Source: Castanea sativa (Eukaryota; Streptophyta; Magnoliopsida; Fagales; Fagaceae). From it: a DNA stretch of 64,000 nucleotides. The notes below the pieces were generated by a model. It was given only the letters and a program-made list of their open reading frames with translations. It searched no databases and had not been told where the DNA came from. Shown one piece after another: positions 43,986-55,411 of this stretch (its first letter is position 1; each line of letters opens with the position of its first letter). The position numbers were made by a program, and so were the translations under genes. The stretch is from the NCBI RefSeq assembly GCF_040712315.1, contig NC_134013.1:80048001-80112000 (forward strand). Direction: 5' to 3'.

Positions 43986-44382
43986 GAAATTAGTACCTTA
44001 CTGGTCATTAATTCGGATCTTAAGTTTTACATCTTACTAAGAACGGTGCTATACATTACAAGGGTTTGATCGTTGTATGAGGTCTCTTCTTCTTTTTAAT
44101 CAAGGCATTGTTTAAGTACCTCAAACATGTCACCTTCTGTTAAGTCTTTAATAACATGCGCGTGATTATGTGAAAGTTATGATTGTGCGGAGTTAGATTT
44201 GTTTACTCTGAGAAACCTTTGCTATGTATTAATGGGAAATTTTTGCGATAAGTATAAAAAGAATAAAGTAATAACAGATGCAACACGAGTGAAAATTAAA
44301 TAAAGTTGTTCTTCATTAATCATTTGGACATGGATTACATATAAAGGCTGAACATGGAGAAAGAGAAGCTCTAAGCTAGGTC
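43986..44382. other. Spacer between array and antisense gene
   Basis: No frame of note. This is where transcripts of pol (plus) and of the antisense gene (minus) would converge and should contain the 3' ends of both. Confidence 0.4.
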
Positions 44383-45185
44383 CTAAGCTTTTGGAGGAGG
44401 ATCTTGCTGAGAAGTGCTGGTTCCCTCTATCTCTTTCAACTCCAGCTCAAAGGAAGTCAGGACTTGCTTTCCTTTGTCTACTGTCTTCGTTGGAAGGACG
44501 TTAAGTTCCACTGTCTGGCTCAAATCTTTCTCTGTATCCCCTCCTCCTTCCTTCTCTTTGTTGGAACCTGAAGGTTCTGTAGGATCTGGAATCAGCTGTG
44601 GGACTATCGAAGGCAGAGCAGGGAGAGCTGACTCAGGGGTAGGAGTAGCAGCAAGAGCCTCTTCAATCTCCGTATCTCCGTAGGAAGCCAAACGTTCTCG
44701 GACTTCCTCGCATCCAGGGACGGAGGAACTCCGACCACGTTTAGGGCTTCCCCGTACTTTCGCGCGGTACTCCGGCCTGAAAGCCGCGAAGGCTTCGCCG
44801 AGTGCTCCTCGGTGGTTGCTACCCCTTCCTCATAGCTCGTCTGCTTGGCAGTCTGTAGAGAGCGTTGGAATGAGCTGGCTTCTTCTTTCATTAGCGCAAG
44901 CTCCTTTTCCAAATCCGAGCGTTCCCTTTGGGCTCGGGAGAGCTCGTCATCTTTTTCGCGAAGGAGTTTGCGCTGCCCCTCTATCTGGGTCTTCATGGTC
45001 TTCAAATTAGACTCCACCCCATTCTTTTCTCTCTTCAGATCAGCCACCTCCGCGACAAGCTTCTCGTTCTCAGCGAGGGCTGTGCCCAAGGACTTCTCAG
45101 TCTCCATTTTGATCTCCAGCTCAGTTCTGGCCTTCTTCCGAGTGTCTTCTATGAACTTCTCGGCTACGAAGACCTCCTGAATGGC

Positions 45186-45273
45186 CTGTAACAAAATATG
45201 AGGGAGTTAGGAATAGTAAAAAACTTATGAATATTGTTAGAAGTGGAATATTCCTAAAAAGGAGGAAACTTAC
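45186..45273 (-). other. Intron in the antisense gene (88 bp)
   Basis: Minus strand: AGCGCTG|GTAAGTTT ... TTTTGTTACAG|GCCATTCAG. Joining the exons gives the continuous KRDLAL-AIQEVFVAEKF reading, which supports real splicing. Confidence 0.75.
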
Positions 45274-46273
45274 CAGCGCTAGGTCCCTTTTTAGAGAAAG
45301 GAATAGTTGTGGCTGGCTCATTTTTTCCAAGGTCTCCATATCCTTGGGCGTGCGAAGGGCGCTCCAACACCGGCCAAGTGGTGGGCATGGCCTTGTTGAA
45401 GCCCCTTATACTGGATTGGCAGGAGATGGGAGCACCGTCCAATCTTAAGTCAGGGGACCAGGTGACCGATGCTCGGCGCACTTCGGCCTCATCCCTGATC
45501 TCCCCACTCTCAACTGAGCGGGCCCTACCCTTGCCTTTGTCCAGCTTCTGCTGCTGAACCGGTAGGGGTTGTTGTCGTGGTTTTTTGGGGTCCTTGCTGA
45601 TCGTCCCCTCAATATCCCCCTTTCTCTTCTTCTTGGGATCCTCGGCCGGAAGTTTTGGCTCTACCTGGAGGAGGGGAGGTGGCAAAGATGGAGGAACTTG
45701 GGACGCCCCCGTCTTCTTCCGGCGACCTTCGCACCTCTCTTGGTTAGGAGATCCCGCATCCTATCCATATCTTCCTCGGATGCGTCTTCGAGGGTCGGGC
45801 AACTATTAACCCCGCAATTCCCGAGGCCTCGGTGGCTTCTTCCTCCTCGTCGGAAAGTACGACGAACCGAGTCCCTCTTGAGGTCTTTCGGTGTCTTCGA
45901 GTTGGAATTGATCTATCTCTTCGTCTAGCGTGTGCGAAGAAGACACCCGCTCCTCTCGGAACAACGGTCGCCCCGAGAATGCACACGGCGAGGGGGTTGC
46001 CGCAATGGGTTTGTCCGTATAGAACGGTTTCGGGGGGCGTCGGGGAGATTGTGGTCGTCCAAAAAATGGGGCCGGGCTACGTTTATCTTCCTTCGCCTTG
46101 TCACACGGGGCTACTATGGCGTTTTCTATCTCTGAAGTCAGGAGATGGGAGTGTATCCTAGGATCGATGAGCCGCTCCGAGTTGTAGGTCCTCGGCCGAC
46201 AAACACCTCGGAGCGCGATGCCAAGATCCGCAACGTTGCAGTGGCTTAGGCGTGGGCGCACGTGTCGCTTATC

Positions 46274-46422
46274 TGCAAAGGAAAACACCAAATCAGACTA
46301 ATATGGTCAGATTCATACAATACATGATGAACCTAAATAAACGTGAATGCATGTAAGTGTGTATTTTTGTCAATATTAGAGGAGTTTGTGCGGGAAGGAA
46401 GGCTAATCCTAAGATGTCGCAC
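46274..46422 (-). other. Probable intron in the antisense gene (149 bp)
   Basis: Minus strand: GATCCAG|GTGCGACA ... TTTCCTTTGCAG|ATAAGCGACACG. The acceptor is strong; the donor is inferred from the HDGLAP...WGDPG reading just before it. A third likely donor (CTTT|GTAAGTTC) is at 47026. Confidence 0.6.
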
Positions 46423-47408
46423 CTGGATCTCCCCACTCAATCGGGGCGAGGCCGTCGTGCCGCTTCCGGAGACGATCGGGTAGTCATCCTTCATGCCTTT
46501 GTTGGATTTGGGCGGACGGAGATTAGCCTAACGACACCGGAGCGAGACTTAATGTAATAACCTACTTTGGAAAGTTTATGGGACTCGTACGGAAAGACAA
46601 CATCGTGTCGAGGTGAGGTTTAAAACCCATCTCGCTCGTTTAGAGCATCGACACTACCCAAAACTCTAAAAACGTTTGGGAGGCATTGATCGGGGCACAA
46701 ACGGTGGTTGCGAAGGTACTCCCTAGTTACAAAGGGCCTCGTTGGGAGGGTCATCCCACCCTCATAAAGGCTATCATTGGGATGATAACCTCTCCTCCTT
46801 TCTAGAACCGGCCACGGCACGCCGAGGCAGTATTTCAAACCTACATCGCCGGGAATGTGATACTTGGCTCTAAAGCCTTCCATTCCAGTGGCGGTATCAA
46901 CTAGACACTTAAATCTACCCATCAGAAAAGAACGAAAGGCTAAACTCTAAAGGGGAGAATGTTTACAAGGATAGCCGAGGACTATATCCGAGGAGAAAAG
47001 GTTAAAGAGAGAGAGTAAGAACTTACAAAGATAAAGGTGTGCAAATTTCCACGGTTTTCTGCAGGTAAAGTATGATTGCTGATGTTTTGATGGGATTAGC
47101 CCCTGGGAAATTAAATGAAGGTGCAGGTTCCCAAAGCGTCACGATGTGCGGAAAAGCGGCCTCGAAATTATGTCTATCCCGCCCAAATTTTCGTGGAGTA
47201 ACGAGGACCGTTGGATACCCATCTCGCCGTTGAACTTGGAAGACAAAGTGTGGCTTACAGTCATAAATGCGCGCGTTTTTTAAAATAAAACCGCCAGGTG
47301 GCATCTTCTGGGACGCGAAACGATTTCTGCACGTGTAATCACTCACAAAGTGTGTAAAGTGGGTTCTCGTCAGATCAAAACCCTATTTTTCTCCTCGGAC
47401 GTTGAAAA

Positions 47409-47428
47409 TTAGTGTTTTGAGGGGCTAT
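47409..47428 (+). promoter_or_regulatory. Polypurine tract of the Tat element
   Basis: TTAGTGTTTTGAGGGGCTAT directly before the 3' LTR; GAGGGGCTAT is the usual Tat form. The antisense gene starts only about 80 bp downstream on the other strand, so its promoter probably lies in the 3' LTR read backwards. Confidence 0.8.
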
Positions 47429-48176
47429 TGTGGGGAGTAAAAGGATCCTGATGGAGATATGGGCCTTTGGGCCGTGCTAAAGAAGGCCGACCTGCTCTTG
47501 AGTTTAGAACTTGTTAGTACTACGGGTCGGCCCATACGCCGAGGATCCGAGGATCCAGCCGAGGGTGAATTTCTCTTCGGACGGACACCAGAGAACCTGG
47601 GACTTCATGATAAACGTTAGGCAATGACATGGTTAAAACCAGTGGATAAAAGGGGTAAACCCTTGAATGTCCTGGAAGCACCGATGTAATAGAAACACCA
47701 AGGATAAAGGCTATCACCTCCACATTAAAGACCCTGCACCTACCACCCTGGCCGCATTAATGGGGAAATGACACCTGAACAGTGGAAGGGAAACTTCTGG
47801 TTACTATTCAAAGGCACTGAGAAAAGAAATATCTAGGCTAAGGGGGAGTAGGGGCAACACGTGTACAAAGTATCAAAAAGAGGAGTATTTAAGGAGGAAC
47901 TTAGAACAGAAATGGGGATCCCTTCTTTGTAACCTAAAGAAAAGAGAAAAAGAGAGAGAGAAATAATATAAGAACAGTTCTCGGCTTACGTCCGAGCAGG
48001 TTGACTTACAGCATTCCTTGTTGTTTTCAAGTATTTATAATCTTTGGCTTGTCATTTAATCCTCAAACACTTCTAACCTGGGTTTCAAGCCCACACTCTA
48101 CAAATTACATTGTTTAAGGCTCATTGGGCCTGAGCCCGTAACTGTTCTTGGGGCCAAGTGCAATTGTGCACTTACA
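47429..48176 (+). repeat. 3' LTR of the Tat element
   Basis: 748 bp. It differs from the 5' LTR at 8 sites seen by eye (36588 A/G, 36652 T/C, 36787 A/G, 36831 A/G, 36869 G/A, about 37095 G/A, about 37170 T/C, 37313 G/A), all transitions and no indel. Confidence 0.93.
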
Positions 48177-48181
48177 GTATT
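48177..48181. repeat. Target site duplication, right
   Basis: GTATT, identical to 36580-36584. Confidence 0.92.
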
Positions 48182-49951
48182 CTATTTTCTTGCTAGGCTT
48201 AGGCTTGTGCACAACATCTGAGGTCAAACTCAATAGCGTATCTTTTCTCACTTTTTAACCCTTTTTTTTTCTTTTTGCATTTTTTTTTTTTACTTTTTGC
48301 TTTTTGTCTAAGTTTTATTTTGAAAAAACCTCAAAAAAAGTTTTTTTTCATATATATTAAAAAAAAAAAGTTAATTTTTATCTTTTTGTTTCACACTTGT
48401 CAAATAGATACCAAAAACTACGGGATACTCACATTGAACCACTTTGGTCATAATTAATGTATGTGTGAGTGAGCCTCAACCGAATAAGTCAATATCTTAT
48501 CTTAGAACTATAAATAACAGTTAGATCCTATAAGTTGTGGTTGCGTCAAGTAGCTATTTTCATTTTACAACAAGTGCCAACACCCCAATTAATTATTAAA
48601 ATGGTTTACCATAAATTAAACTCTATTACTAATAGTTTACTTGATATAAAACTCAAAATACCAAAATTCCAAGAAATTTCAAATTCTACTTCAATCAATT
48701 GGAAATTTATTACCAAAAGTTTCAAATAATTTAAAATAAATTTAATATTTATTTTAATTAGAATCATTATTTTATGTTATGTAATAAAATTTACACACTA
48801 CAAACCATGTTTGCACAAAATAACTTAATATATATGTATTACACGTTGTAATATTAATGAGTTTGTGTCATGTGGCTCACCAATCAATGGCAGCACCACA
48901 TAGTACTCAAGGGGTTCAATGAACCCCCTGACTTTGAGATTTTTTTTTTTTTTTTTACATGTAATATTTTTAAAGTTTTTGTTTTGACCATCCCAAATTG
49001 AAATTTTGAACCCCCCCCCCCCTGCGCTTGAAAGAAACCCAATAACAAATCAATTCAACACCAACATTTATCTTAGCTTTTTGAAACCAAAAAAAAAAAA
49101 AAATGAAACAACAACAAACCAATTTGATCTTAAATAGTAAGCCCAACAACAAAAATTAGTAAGCCCACTAATTTGTTGATCTTAAATCTCAAAAAAAAAA
49201 AAAAAACTGGCAATAAACAACTAACACTAAAAGACAATTAAGTGAGCTAATGGAAGTGGGATGTGGGACAGTGGGAACTAGGAAGTAAAGACTTTTTTTT
49301 TTAATGATTGTATTATTGTGTTGAATTTTTGATAGAATAATGCAAAAAACACAAAAAAAATAAAATAAAAAATAAAACTATAAAGACTAATTAGCTGTCA
49401 AAGTTGAGTTGAATTGTTAAATAAAAAAAATTGAAAAGATAAAAAACAAACATTAATAAATAATAAATTATAATATTCTAAGAAATAATAATTAAAGTTC
49501 ACTCAACAATAATAATTAATAACTTTATTATAATAAGAGACATTAGATGATTTCTAAGATTTAATTTTAGCAACACTAATCTTCAATATATTGAGAAACA
49601 GTATGCTCAATGAACTTATAATTTATCTTTTATTCTCTTGCTTTACTATGGATAAATTTTTGATAAAAAAATCACGTATACGGCAAGATTCAACTCCTAC
49701 TTAAGATTTATTAACAAAAAAAAAAAACTCACATTGACTTGAAAAGTATTACTTCAAATTATAGTTGTGAAAGATCTCATCTTATTATCCTAATGATCAA
49801 GATGAAATAAGAAAATATTATTATAAAGAGGTTTTTGCCAACCTCTTCTACACGAATTTGAATGGCTTCCCTAAAAAATATTCTCGAAGCCACCACTGTC
49901 ACCAATTGTTAATATGTTTCAATTTATTTACATATAATTTTTAATTAAAGA
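48182..49951. other. AT-rich intergenic DNA with element scraps
   Basis: No gene. Near 48911 there is a palindrome (GGGGTTCAATGAACCCC) and near 49007 a C15 run after AAATTTTGAACC. The same wording marks the right end of the insertion at 28974, so a decayed relative of that element may lie here. Confidence 0.4.
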
Positions 49952-50091
49952 CCCGTTTGGTATTGTTGTTCTAGTAACGTTGTTTGTATTTTTTGAAAAT
50001 ACGTGTGGGTGAAAAAGTGTATGAAAATACACATAATGTTGTTTAAACGCTGAAAACTATTATTTAAACAATGGTAACAAATGGGCCCTAA
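49952..50091. mobile_element. MITE with GGGCCCATTTG-type ends
   Basis: The left end GACCCGTTTGGTATTGTTG and the complement of the right end GGGCCCATTTGTTACCATTG form imperfect inverted repeats. AAAATACGTGTGG and ACAATG cores pair internally. About 140 bp, no ORF. Confidence 0.65.
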
Positions 50092-50632
50092 GTCATGCAT
50101 TGCATGAGTATAATACTTAAACCACTCTCAACGTAATGCATGCATGGGTGAGCCTTTATTAAATAATTTGTGTACTTTTATAAAAATAAAGTTAAACTAT
50201 ATGAATAAATCCAAAACACACACACACAACCAAATGGGTTTGTATAGTAAGTCAATGAATCATAATTTGTGTATTACACTACAACTCATAATTAAGAATT
50301 TATGAATCCTTTACCTCTATCCTTAGGACACACATTAACAATACCCAAACCAATCACTACCTAAGAGTGCAACCTAATAATAATTTTCAAAATAAACCAA
50401 TGACGTACACGCAACTCGTGCCAGATATTGGTTAGTATTAATAAAAAGAGACACATACGACAACATTAAATAATTTGTTCTCACCCAACTTATAGTAATA
50501 GAAAAATACCCCCCCTACTTTTTCTTTATAAAAAAAAAAGTAACAACTAATAATTGATTATTTAATATTCCTTAACTTTATATATCTAAGTTAAATAATT
50601 AATATTTATTCCAACATTTAAACCTTAAATAA

Positions 50633-51028
50633 TCTTTTTTTAGAAGATTAAACCATAACAAATTTATATATGTGTGTGTGTGTGTGTGTGTGAGGTTCTA
50701 CCAAGTAAAGACCTCAGGTGAGAAAGTATGAGGTTCTACCAAGTAGCACATTCTTTGCAAAGAGAATTGAAATATTCTTAAGTGCTGCATCAGATTTAAG
50801 AATAAATTAAATATTAACATTTTGTTTCATTTGAGTTGGCTACAACCAAGGAGGGAGGCTTGCATTTTATATTGAGTGACAGCGGCAATTATGATTTTGA
50901 TGTTAAGGTCAGACATTGTAAACTTGTCGGTTTTGTAAAAGTTGTGATTAACTGTAAGTGTTAGGAATGCAAATCATGGAGCTATAGTTTGACCTTGGGG
51001 GCAATGGCTCAACCCTGATTTGGGGAAA

Positions 51029-51072
<44 letters not shown>

Positions 51073-51818
51073 GAATTGAATTAAAAGTTAGGCCCAAGAA
51101 AAATTAAACCTACCCCCCTTTCCAAAATCTTGGCCCTTTAAACCAAAAAAAAAATGCTCAAACGACATAAATTTGCCCCAAACTCAACCTTAAAATGCCC
51201 CCAAACAACAAAACTGTAATGAATTTATACATTTAAAAAAGTAAAAAAATTTAAAATTAATGCATTATGCATATTGCTCAAATTCTTATATTCATCTTTA
51301 CTTAGTAATTAACTAATTATAATTACTCGTTCTGTGAGATTCAATAATTGATGATTTTTTAGATTTGAAAGAATGTCTATCTAGTTCCCTTTTCATATAT
51401 GATTAAAATATAATGTATAAGAATCGATAATTTTATTTATTAGTACTAAATAGATGGTTATTTGGATTTTCATGATTTTTTTTTTTTTGTTTAAACTTCT
51501 GTCCCCCTAACTAGGAATCTTGGCTCCATCCCTGTTGGGATGTGTATATTGTTTAAAATTAATGAGAGAAAGACACATTCTATATAACTTTTATTCTATA
51601 ATATTTCTCTAAAATTATTTTTTTTATTTCTCATTAATTACTTGAACGGAAAAATTATAATGGATATGTCTGTAATTTATAATTGCTTTTTTTATAATGA
51701 ACTCGTTACTAACAAAGTTTTATAACAATTATTCCATAATATATGTACAACATTTTCCAAAATCATTTTATATAAAATATTAAAACATTATATGTGCATC
51801 GCAAGGGCAACTTACTAA
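50633..51818 (+). mobile_element. Helitron-like element with preserved empty site
   Basis: The left duplicated copy reads CCTTAAATAATTACTAGC without a break. Here AAATAA is followed by 1186 bp that starts TC and ends CTAA, then TTACTAGC resumes. There is no target duplication and insertion is between A and T, both Helitron rules. Near the 3' end TGTGCATCGCAAGGGCAAC resembles the hairpin of the element at 60735. The GACCTCAGGTGAGAAAGTATGAGG segment near 50710 matches, inverted, the element ending near 24908. A nested block near 50990-51535 resembles other G/C-tract element scraps. Confidence 0.65.
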
Positions 51819-51994
51819 TTACTAGCAAAAGCATGCTTTAGGTATTGCTGATTTTGTAACTTAGATGGAGGAAAATCTATGTTTCATAGAATATATGTTA
51901 TCTCATGATGTATTTTCTTTTTAATTAAATTAATTCAGTTAACTTATTTTCTATATATAAAAAAATAAAAACCATTAACAATGCTTTCGGTTAG

Positions 51995-52170
51995 AGAAAT
52001 GTTATGTCTACAATATTTTCATAACACTTTCACAAAAAATCATAACTGATAGGTTACTCATTTTAATTTGAATCTCATCACTAAAATTTCTTTCTTGTTC
52101 ACCAGTAACAACAAGTAGCAACATGCTACTTAGAATTTTTTATAAATTTATTATAAATGTAACATTTCTT
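51995..52170. mobile_element. MITE with AGAAATGTTA ends
   Basis: AGAAATGTTATGTCTACAAT on the left pairs with TAAATGTAACATTTCTT on the right. The left duplicated copy lacks this block (near 760), so it inserted after the duplication. Confidence 0.6.
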
Positions 52171-52932
52171 TTTTGGTTAATAGTTAAAGAAATAGTAATA
52201 CTTTCCACAATTTTATTTTTTGACAGTTATCTAATTTGTGCTTTAAAAAAATTTTGGTATGAAAATTCTAATAAGAGAGAGGGTGATGATTGATCCCAAT
52301 CTGATTAATCGTTGACCTTTCTCTCTGTCCACCACCGATCCTTGAACCACGGATCTCTAGGCTAGCATGGGTGAGTCAATCACTCAATCCATATTGACCA
52401 TTGACTTGTAGCATATGTTAATAATACAATCGAAGTTCGAAACCCACACACAAAGTTAAAAGAATTTGTTGCCTGAATAGGATTAGGATAATGTCATTGA
52501 CTTATTCATCCCTCCCCCCCAAAAGAAAGGCTTTATCCAAGTAGTAAATAAAAATAATCACATGTGACTCATTAGAAATCCTAACTACAGCCAAAAAAAA
52601 TATAAATAATCACATCACTTTACTTAGCAAAAAAAATCACATGGGAAAAACAGATTAAGTTGTGTCAAATTTCATTCATTGTCTTCTCATAAAGATTCTC
52701 CAAAAAAATACAGTATATATCTTCTCCTAAAAATAGAAAAAAAAATACATTCATTATCTCCTTTTTTACCTCATCTAATTATCTTCTCTAAAAAAATTTA
52801 TAAAAAAAAAAAAAAATCTCTCCCAATACAAATGACAAACGTATGGTGTAAGTGAGGAGACAGAGCGAACTTTTTTAACTATTGATAGAGCCAACTATTG
52901 GACTATTATGTGCTACTAATTATATAAGCTAA

Positions 52933-53100
52933 TACCACATAAAACTTTACAATTTTTATCACAACTGTTTTACGTAACAAATTGTAATTAGTCATATGTT
53001 ACTTTCATATGGACTCACTACTTTTTTTAATCACTCATAATCTGCCATATGGATAGTCTAAGCTAAAGTTGTGATATATAATATAGTCTTAAAATTTTTG
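52933..53100. mobile_element. Degenerate MITE (right duplicated copy)
   Basis: Same position and family as 1565-1735; the TTTATCACAACTGTTTTACG and CATAATCTGCCATATGGA arms are retained. Confidence 0.45.
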
Positions 53101-53735
53101 CTAATTATATAACCCACGTGGTGATTGGTGGCAATTGGGATGTGGCGTTTTGGAATTTCCGGAAGGCTCACTTTTTGAAAAAGTTTGGTCAAAAAACAAA
53201 AAAACAAAACAAAGTAAAGTGGTGTGTCATGTTCCATATTTGTCAAAGTTTCCACAAGTTAGAAGTTATTACAAAAAAAAAAGAAAAAGTTAAGAGTGAA
53301 CCCATGTAAATCCAACCAAAAATACTATGGAAGGGGATGTCCATCAGTATATTGGATGCTTACTGTTTGTTTTATCCTGCAAGGATGCGAATTTATTTGC
53401 ATGATAGAGATTGGTGAATATTCTCAATTTAAGAAAGGGATTTTTTTTTTTTTTTTGACAATCAAGCAATTATTATGGCAACACAACATACATCCCACCA
53501 CGCCTAATATTAATGGCAATTTGGGAGATTTTACACCCTCAATACTAATCGCCTGAAGGGTGAAATACAACAGAATTATAATCCCCGGACACGTCCAAAC
53601 TCCAAAGAGAACCAAATCAAAGAGAAATAAGTTTAGGTTGAGAATATTTAATTACTATTTCTTACCAAATTTTTGTTTTACTATAATAAATCTCATTTTA
53701 CCTTCTTACACAAAGAAAATGATCCGACTTGTGTA

Positions 53736-53785
<50 letters not shown>

Positions 53786-53896
53786 TTAAAATATGTTTAC
53801 ACCCAGCCACCCTATTCAGTTTTTTTTTTTTTTAATACCGAAAAGTATGACCTTTTTGCAATTTAAAAAACGTACGGTGAATTAAAAAAAGAAGAA

Positions 53897-54279
53897 GGTA
53901 AATTATACAAATCTCCCTTGAATTTTGAGATAATGAAACTTTGGCCCAAAGCTTAAGGAATATGACCTTCTTCCCTTGAAGTTTGAGGGAATCAATAAAA
54001 TAGCTTTTTCCTTAATAACAGTAACATAATATTCTAAAATTTGAAAATATTCCATTGACCAAACTTTAACCATAGTTAGTTTTTTTTGGTTAAATATTGT
54101 TACTTGTCACCAAACCATGGTTAAGGTTTAATCAATGAAATCTTTTTAAAATTTTAATTTTTTTTTTATTATTAATGGAAGGACTAATGTGATAATTTCC
54201 TCGAATCTTGAGAAAAATATAATCCTTTAGAATGAATGGTCATTTCCTAAAATCTCAAGAGAGATTTGTGTAATTTACC
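53897..54279. mobile_element. MITE with 40-bp inverted ends
   Basis: GGTAAATTATACAAATCTCC at the left end, and GGTAAATTACACAAATCTCT as the complement of the right end; pairing continues for about 40 bases (TTGA...TTT..GATAATGA / GGAAATGA). A truncated relative sits in the left duplicated copy at about 2465-3106. Confidence 0.75.
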
Positions 54280-54607
54280 AATAAAAGATAATGAATAATA
54301 TAAATTTATATACTTCTCTCTAGAGTTGTCCCTAACCTCCCAAAAAAATGACAACTCTCTGTTACTTTTTATCCATGAAGGGAAGGGAATACACCCATTT
54401 TTCCCATCCTCTGTCATAAGATTCAAATGAGAGAGAATAAGGAGGAAAGAGAGACACATATTACAACAATATGAAGAAGGAAGAGAGAGAAGATCATTGA
54501 GGTATGTAAAAAAAAAAAAAATCCTAAATGTGATCTTAAATTGAGTTGCATTTATTTGATCATTTAACCAACAAAGATTACATGTTTATAGCATCCATTG
54601 ACTTACT

Positions 54608-54750
54608 TTTTTTTCTTTTGTTTTTTTATCTGAGATAGAAATTCTACTTTAGCCTAATCTGAGTATATGTGCATAAAACTCTTTCCTGGAGACTTGAACC
54701 TCGGCTCTTGTCTCTCCCATCCCACAAAAACTTCTACATATGGAATGACC
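54608..54750 (-). mobile_element. SINE, minus strand
   Basis: On the minus strand: ATGGTCATTCC (box A region), GAGGTTCAAGTCTCC (box B, plus coordinates about 54689-54703), TCAGATTAGGCTAAAGTAG and an A-rich tail. It is the same family as 29763-29923 but more diverged. Confidence 0.7.
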
Positions 54751-55411
54751 ATATTTTGTTGATACATAATTAGAGTAAGGGTTTGAATTCTGAATGTCTC
54801 AAATGGAAATACCAAAAAGTGCCGATTGAGTTTAAAAACCCTTTGCAACTTACTTATTTATATTGAATATTATAATAATTTAGAAACTTTCCCTCATAAA
54901 ATGTATTTTAATAAAAATTAATAACTTATTAAAGAGAACTAAAATTGATCATTTAAAATTTTTTTAATGAAATTCAAGGTCCAAAGATTAACAAGCTCAA
55001 TTAAATTCTATAATAAATCATACGAAATTTATATTAGGCTGTTCCTTTAAGAAAAGCATAATTTTATATGCATTCTTAAAAAATATTGCGGTTGATTAAA
55101 TTTTTTTTTTAAGAAACCTCTTGCGCTAGAACTAATAGTAATATTATTGAGCAAAATTATTAAAACTAAAACCATATCGAAGTTACAAAGGAAAATCTTC
55201 CTATAAATCTTGAGTTACAATTTAAAATATTGGTAGAATTTTTATTTTAATAATTTGCACCCACTAGGAGAAATTCCTGACTTGAGTTATTTACAACTTG
55301 AGTTGGCCAATAAACTAAAATTTTCATTCTCAATTAGTGTGCATAACTGATATTTGTTATATAACATTGAAATTAGTATATTAACTCGTTTTTTTGCCTT
55401 GGTGAGGAATA

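Larger units (their letters stand above)
44383..47346 (-). pseudogene. Antisense accessory gene of the Tat element, spliced, frameshifted
   Basis: On the minus strand, segments in order: 47346-47027 (MSDYTCRNRFASQKMPPGGF); 46922-46620 (MGRFKCLVD, HIPGDVGLKYC, EGGMTLPTRPFVTREYL, LCPDQCLPNVFRVLGSVDALN); about 46530-46423 (SRSGVVRLIS, then MKDDYPIVSG after a shift); 46272-45806 (DKRHVRPRLSHCNVADLG); 45685-45274 (KRKGD, PWPVLERP, ending KRDLAL); 45185-44604, a long coiled coil (AIQEVFVAEKFIEDTRKKA and on through QIEGQRKLLREKDDEL); and an acidic tail ending PPPKA at 44383. Introns at 45273-45186 and 46422-46274 are canonical. Tat elements are known to carry antisense ORFs here (gene23 of Grande; others in Retand); function is unknown. 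Several frameshifts disable this copy or reflect sequence error. Confidence 0.8.
36585..48176 (+). mobile_element. Gypsy/Tat LTR retrotransposon, 11.6 kb
   Basis: Structurally complete element: two 748-bp LTRs (TG...CA), an exact GTATT target duplication (36580-36584 and 48177-48181), primer site, gag, protease, RT with YVDD, a degenerate RNase H, a second archaeal-type RNase H, integrase, a 3' tandem array, an antisense gene and a polypurine tract. The second RNase H and the antisense gene place it in the Tat lineage (relatives: Grande, Retand, Ogre). By eye the LTRs differ at 8 of 748 sites, all transitions, so insertion is recent. The gag C-terminus and antisense gene carry frameshifts, so autonomy is doubtful although the 3.3-kb pol frame is intact. 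Confidence 0.95.
50610..53945 (+). repeat. Dispersed duplication, right copy
   Basis: Counterpart of 425-2515. It starts CAACATTTAAACCTTAAATAA, is interrupted by the Helitron at 50633-51818 and a MITE at about 51995-52170, and extends to the MITE at 53897. It lies 3.1 kb upstream of the STP gene and has no coding content. A (TA)n run at about 53741-53779 replaces a shorter T/TA tract in the left copy. Confidence 0.8.

Noticed and set aside
44414..46161. Plus-strand frames at 44414-44683, 44845-45180, 45569-45928 and 45832-46161
   Set aside because: They are the opposite strand of the antisense gene, whose minus-strand reading has coiled-coil sequence and splice sites.
36585..48176. Endogenous plant pararetrovirus
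   Set aside because: LTRs, target duplication, integrase with a DDE triad and Gag of the Tat type are present; no movement protein. It is a Gypsy retrotransposon.
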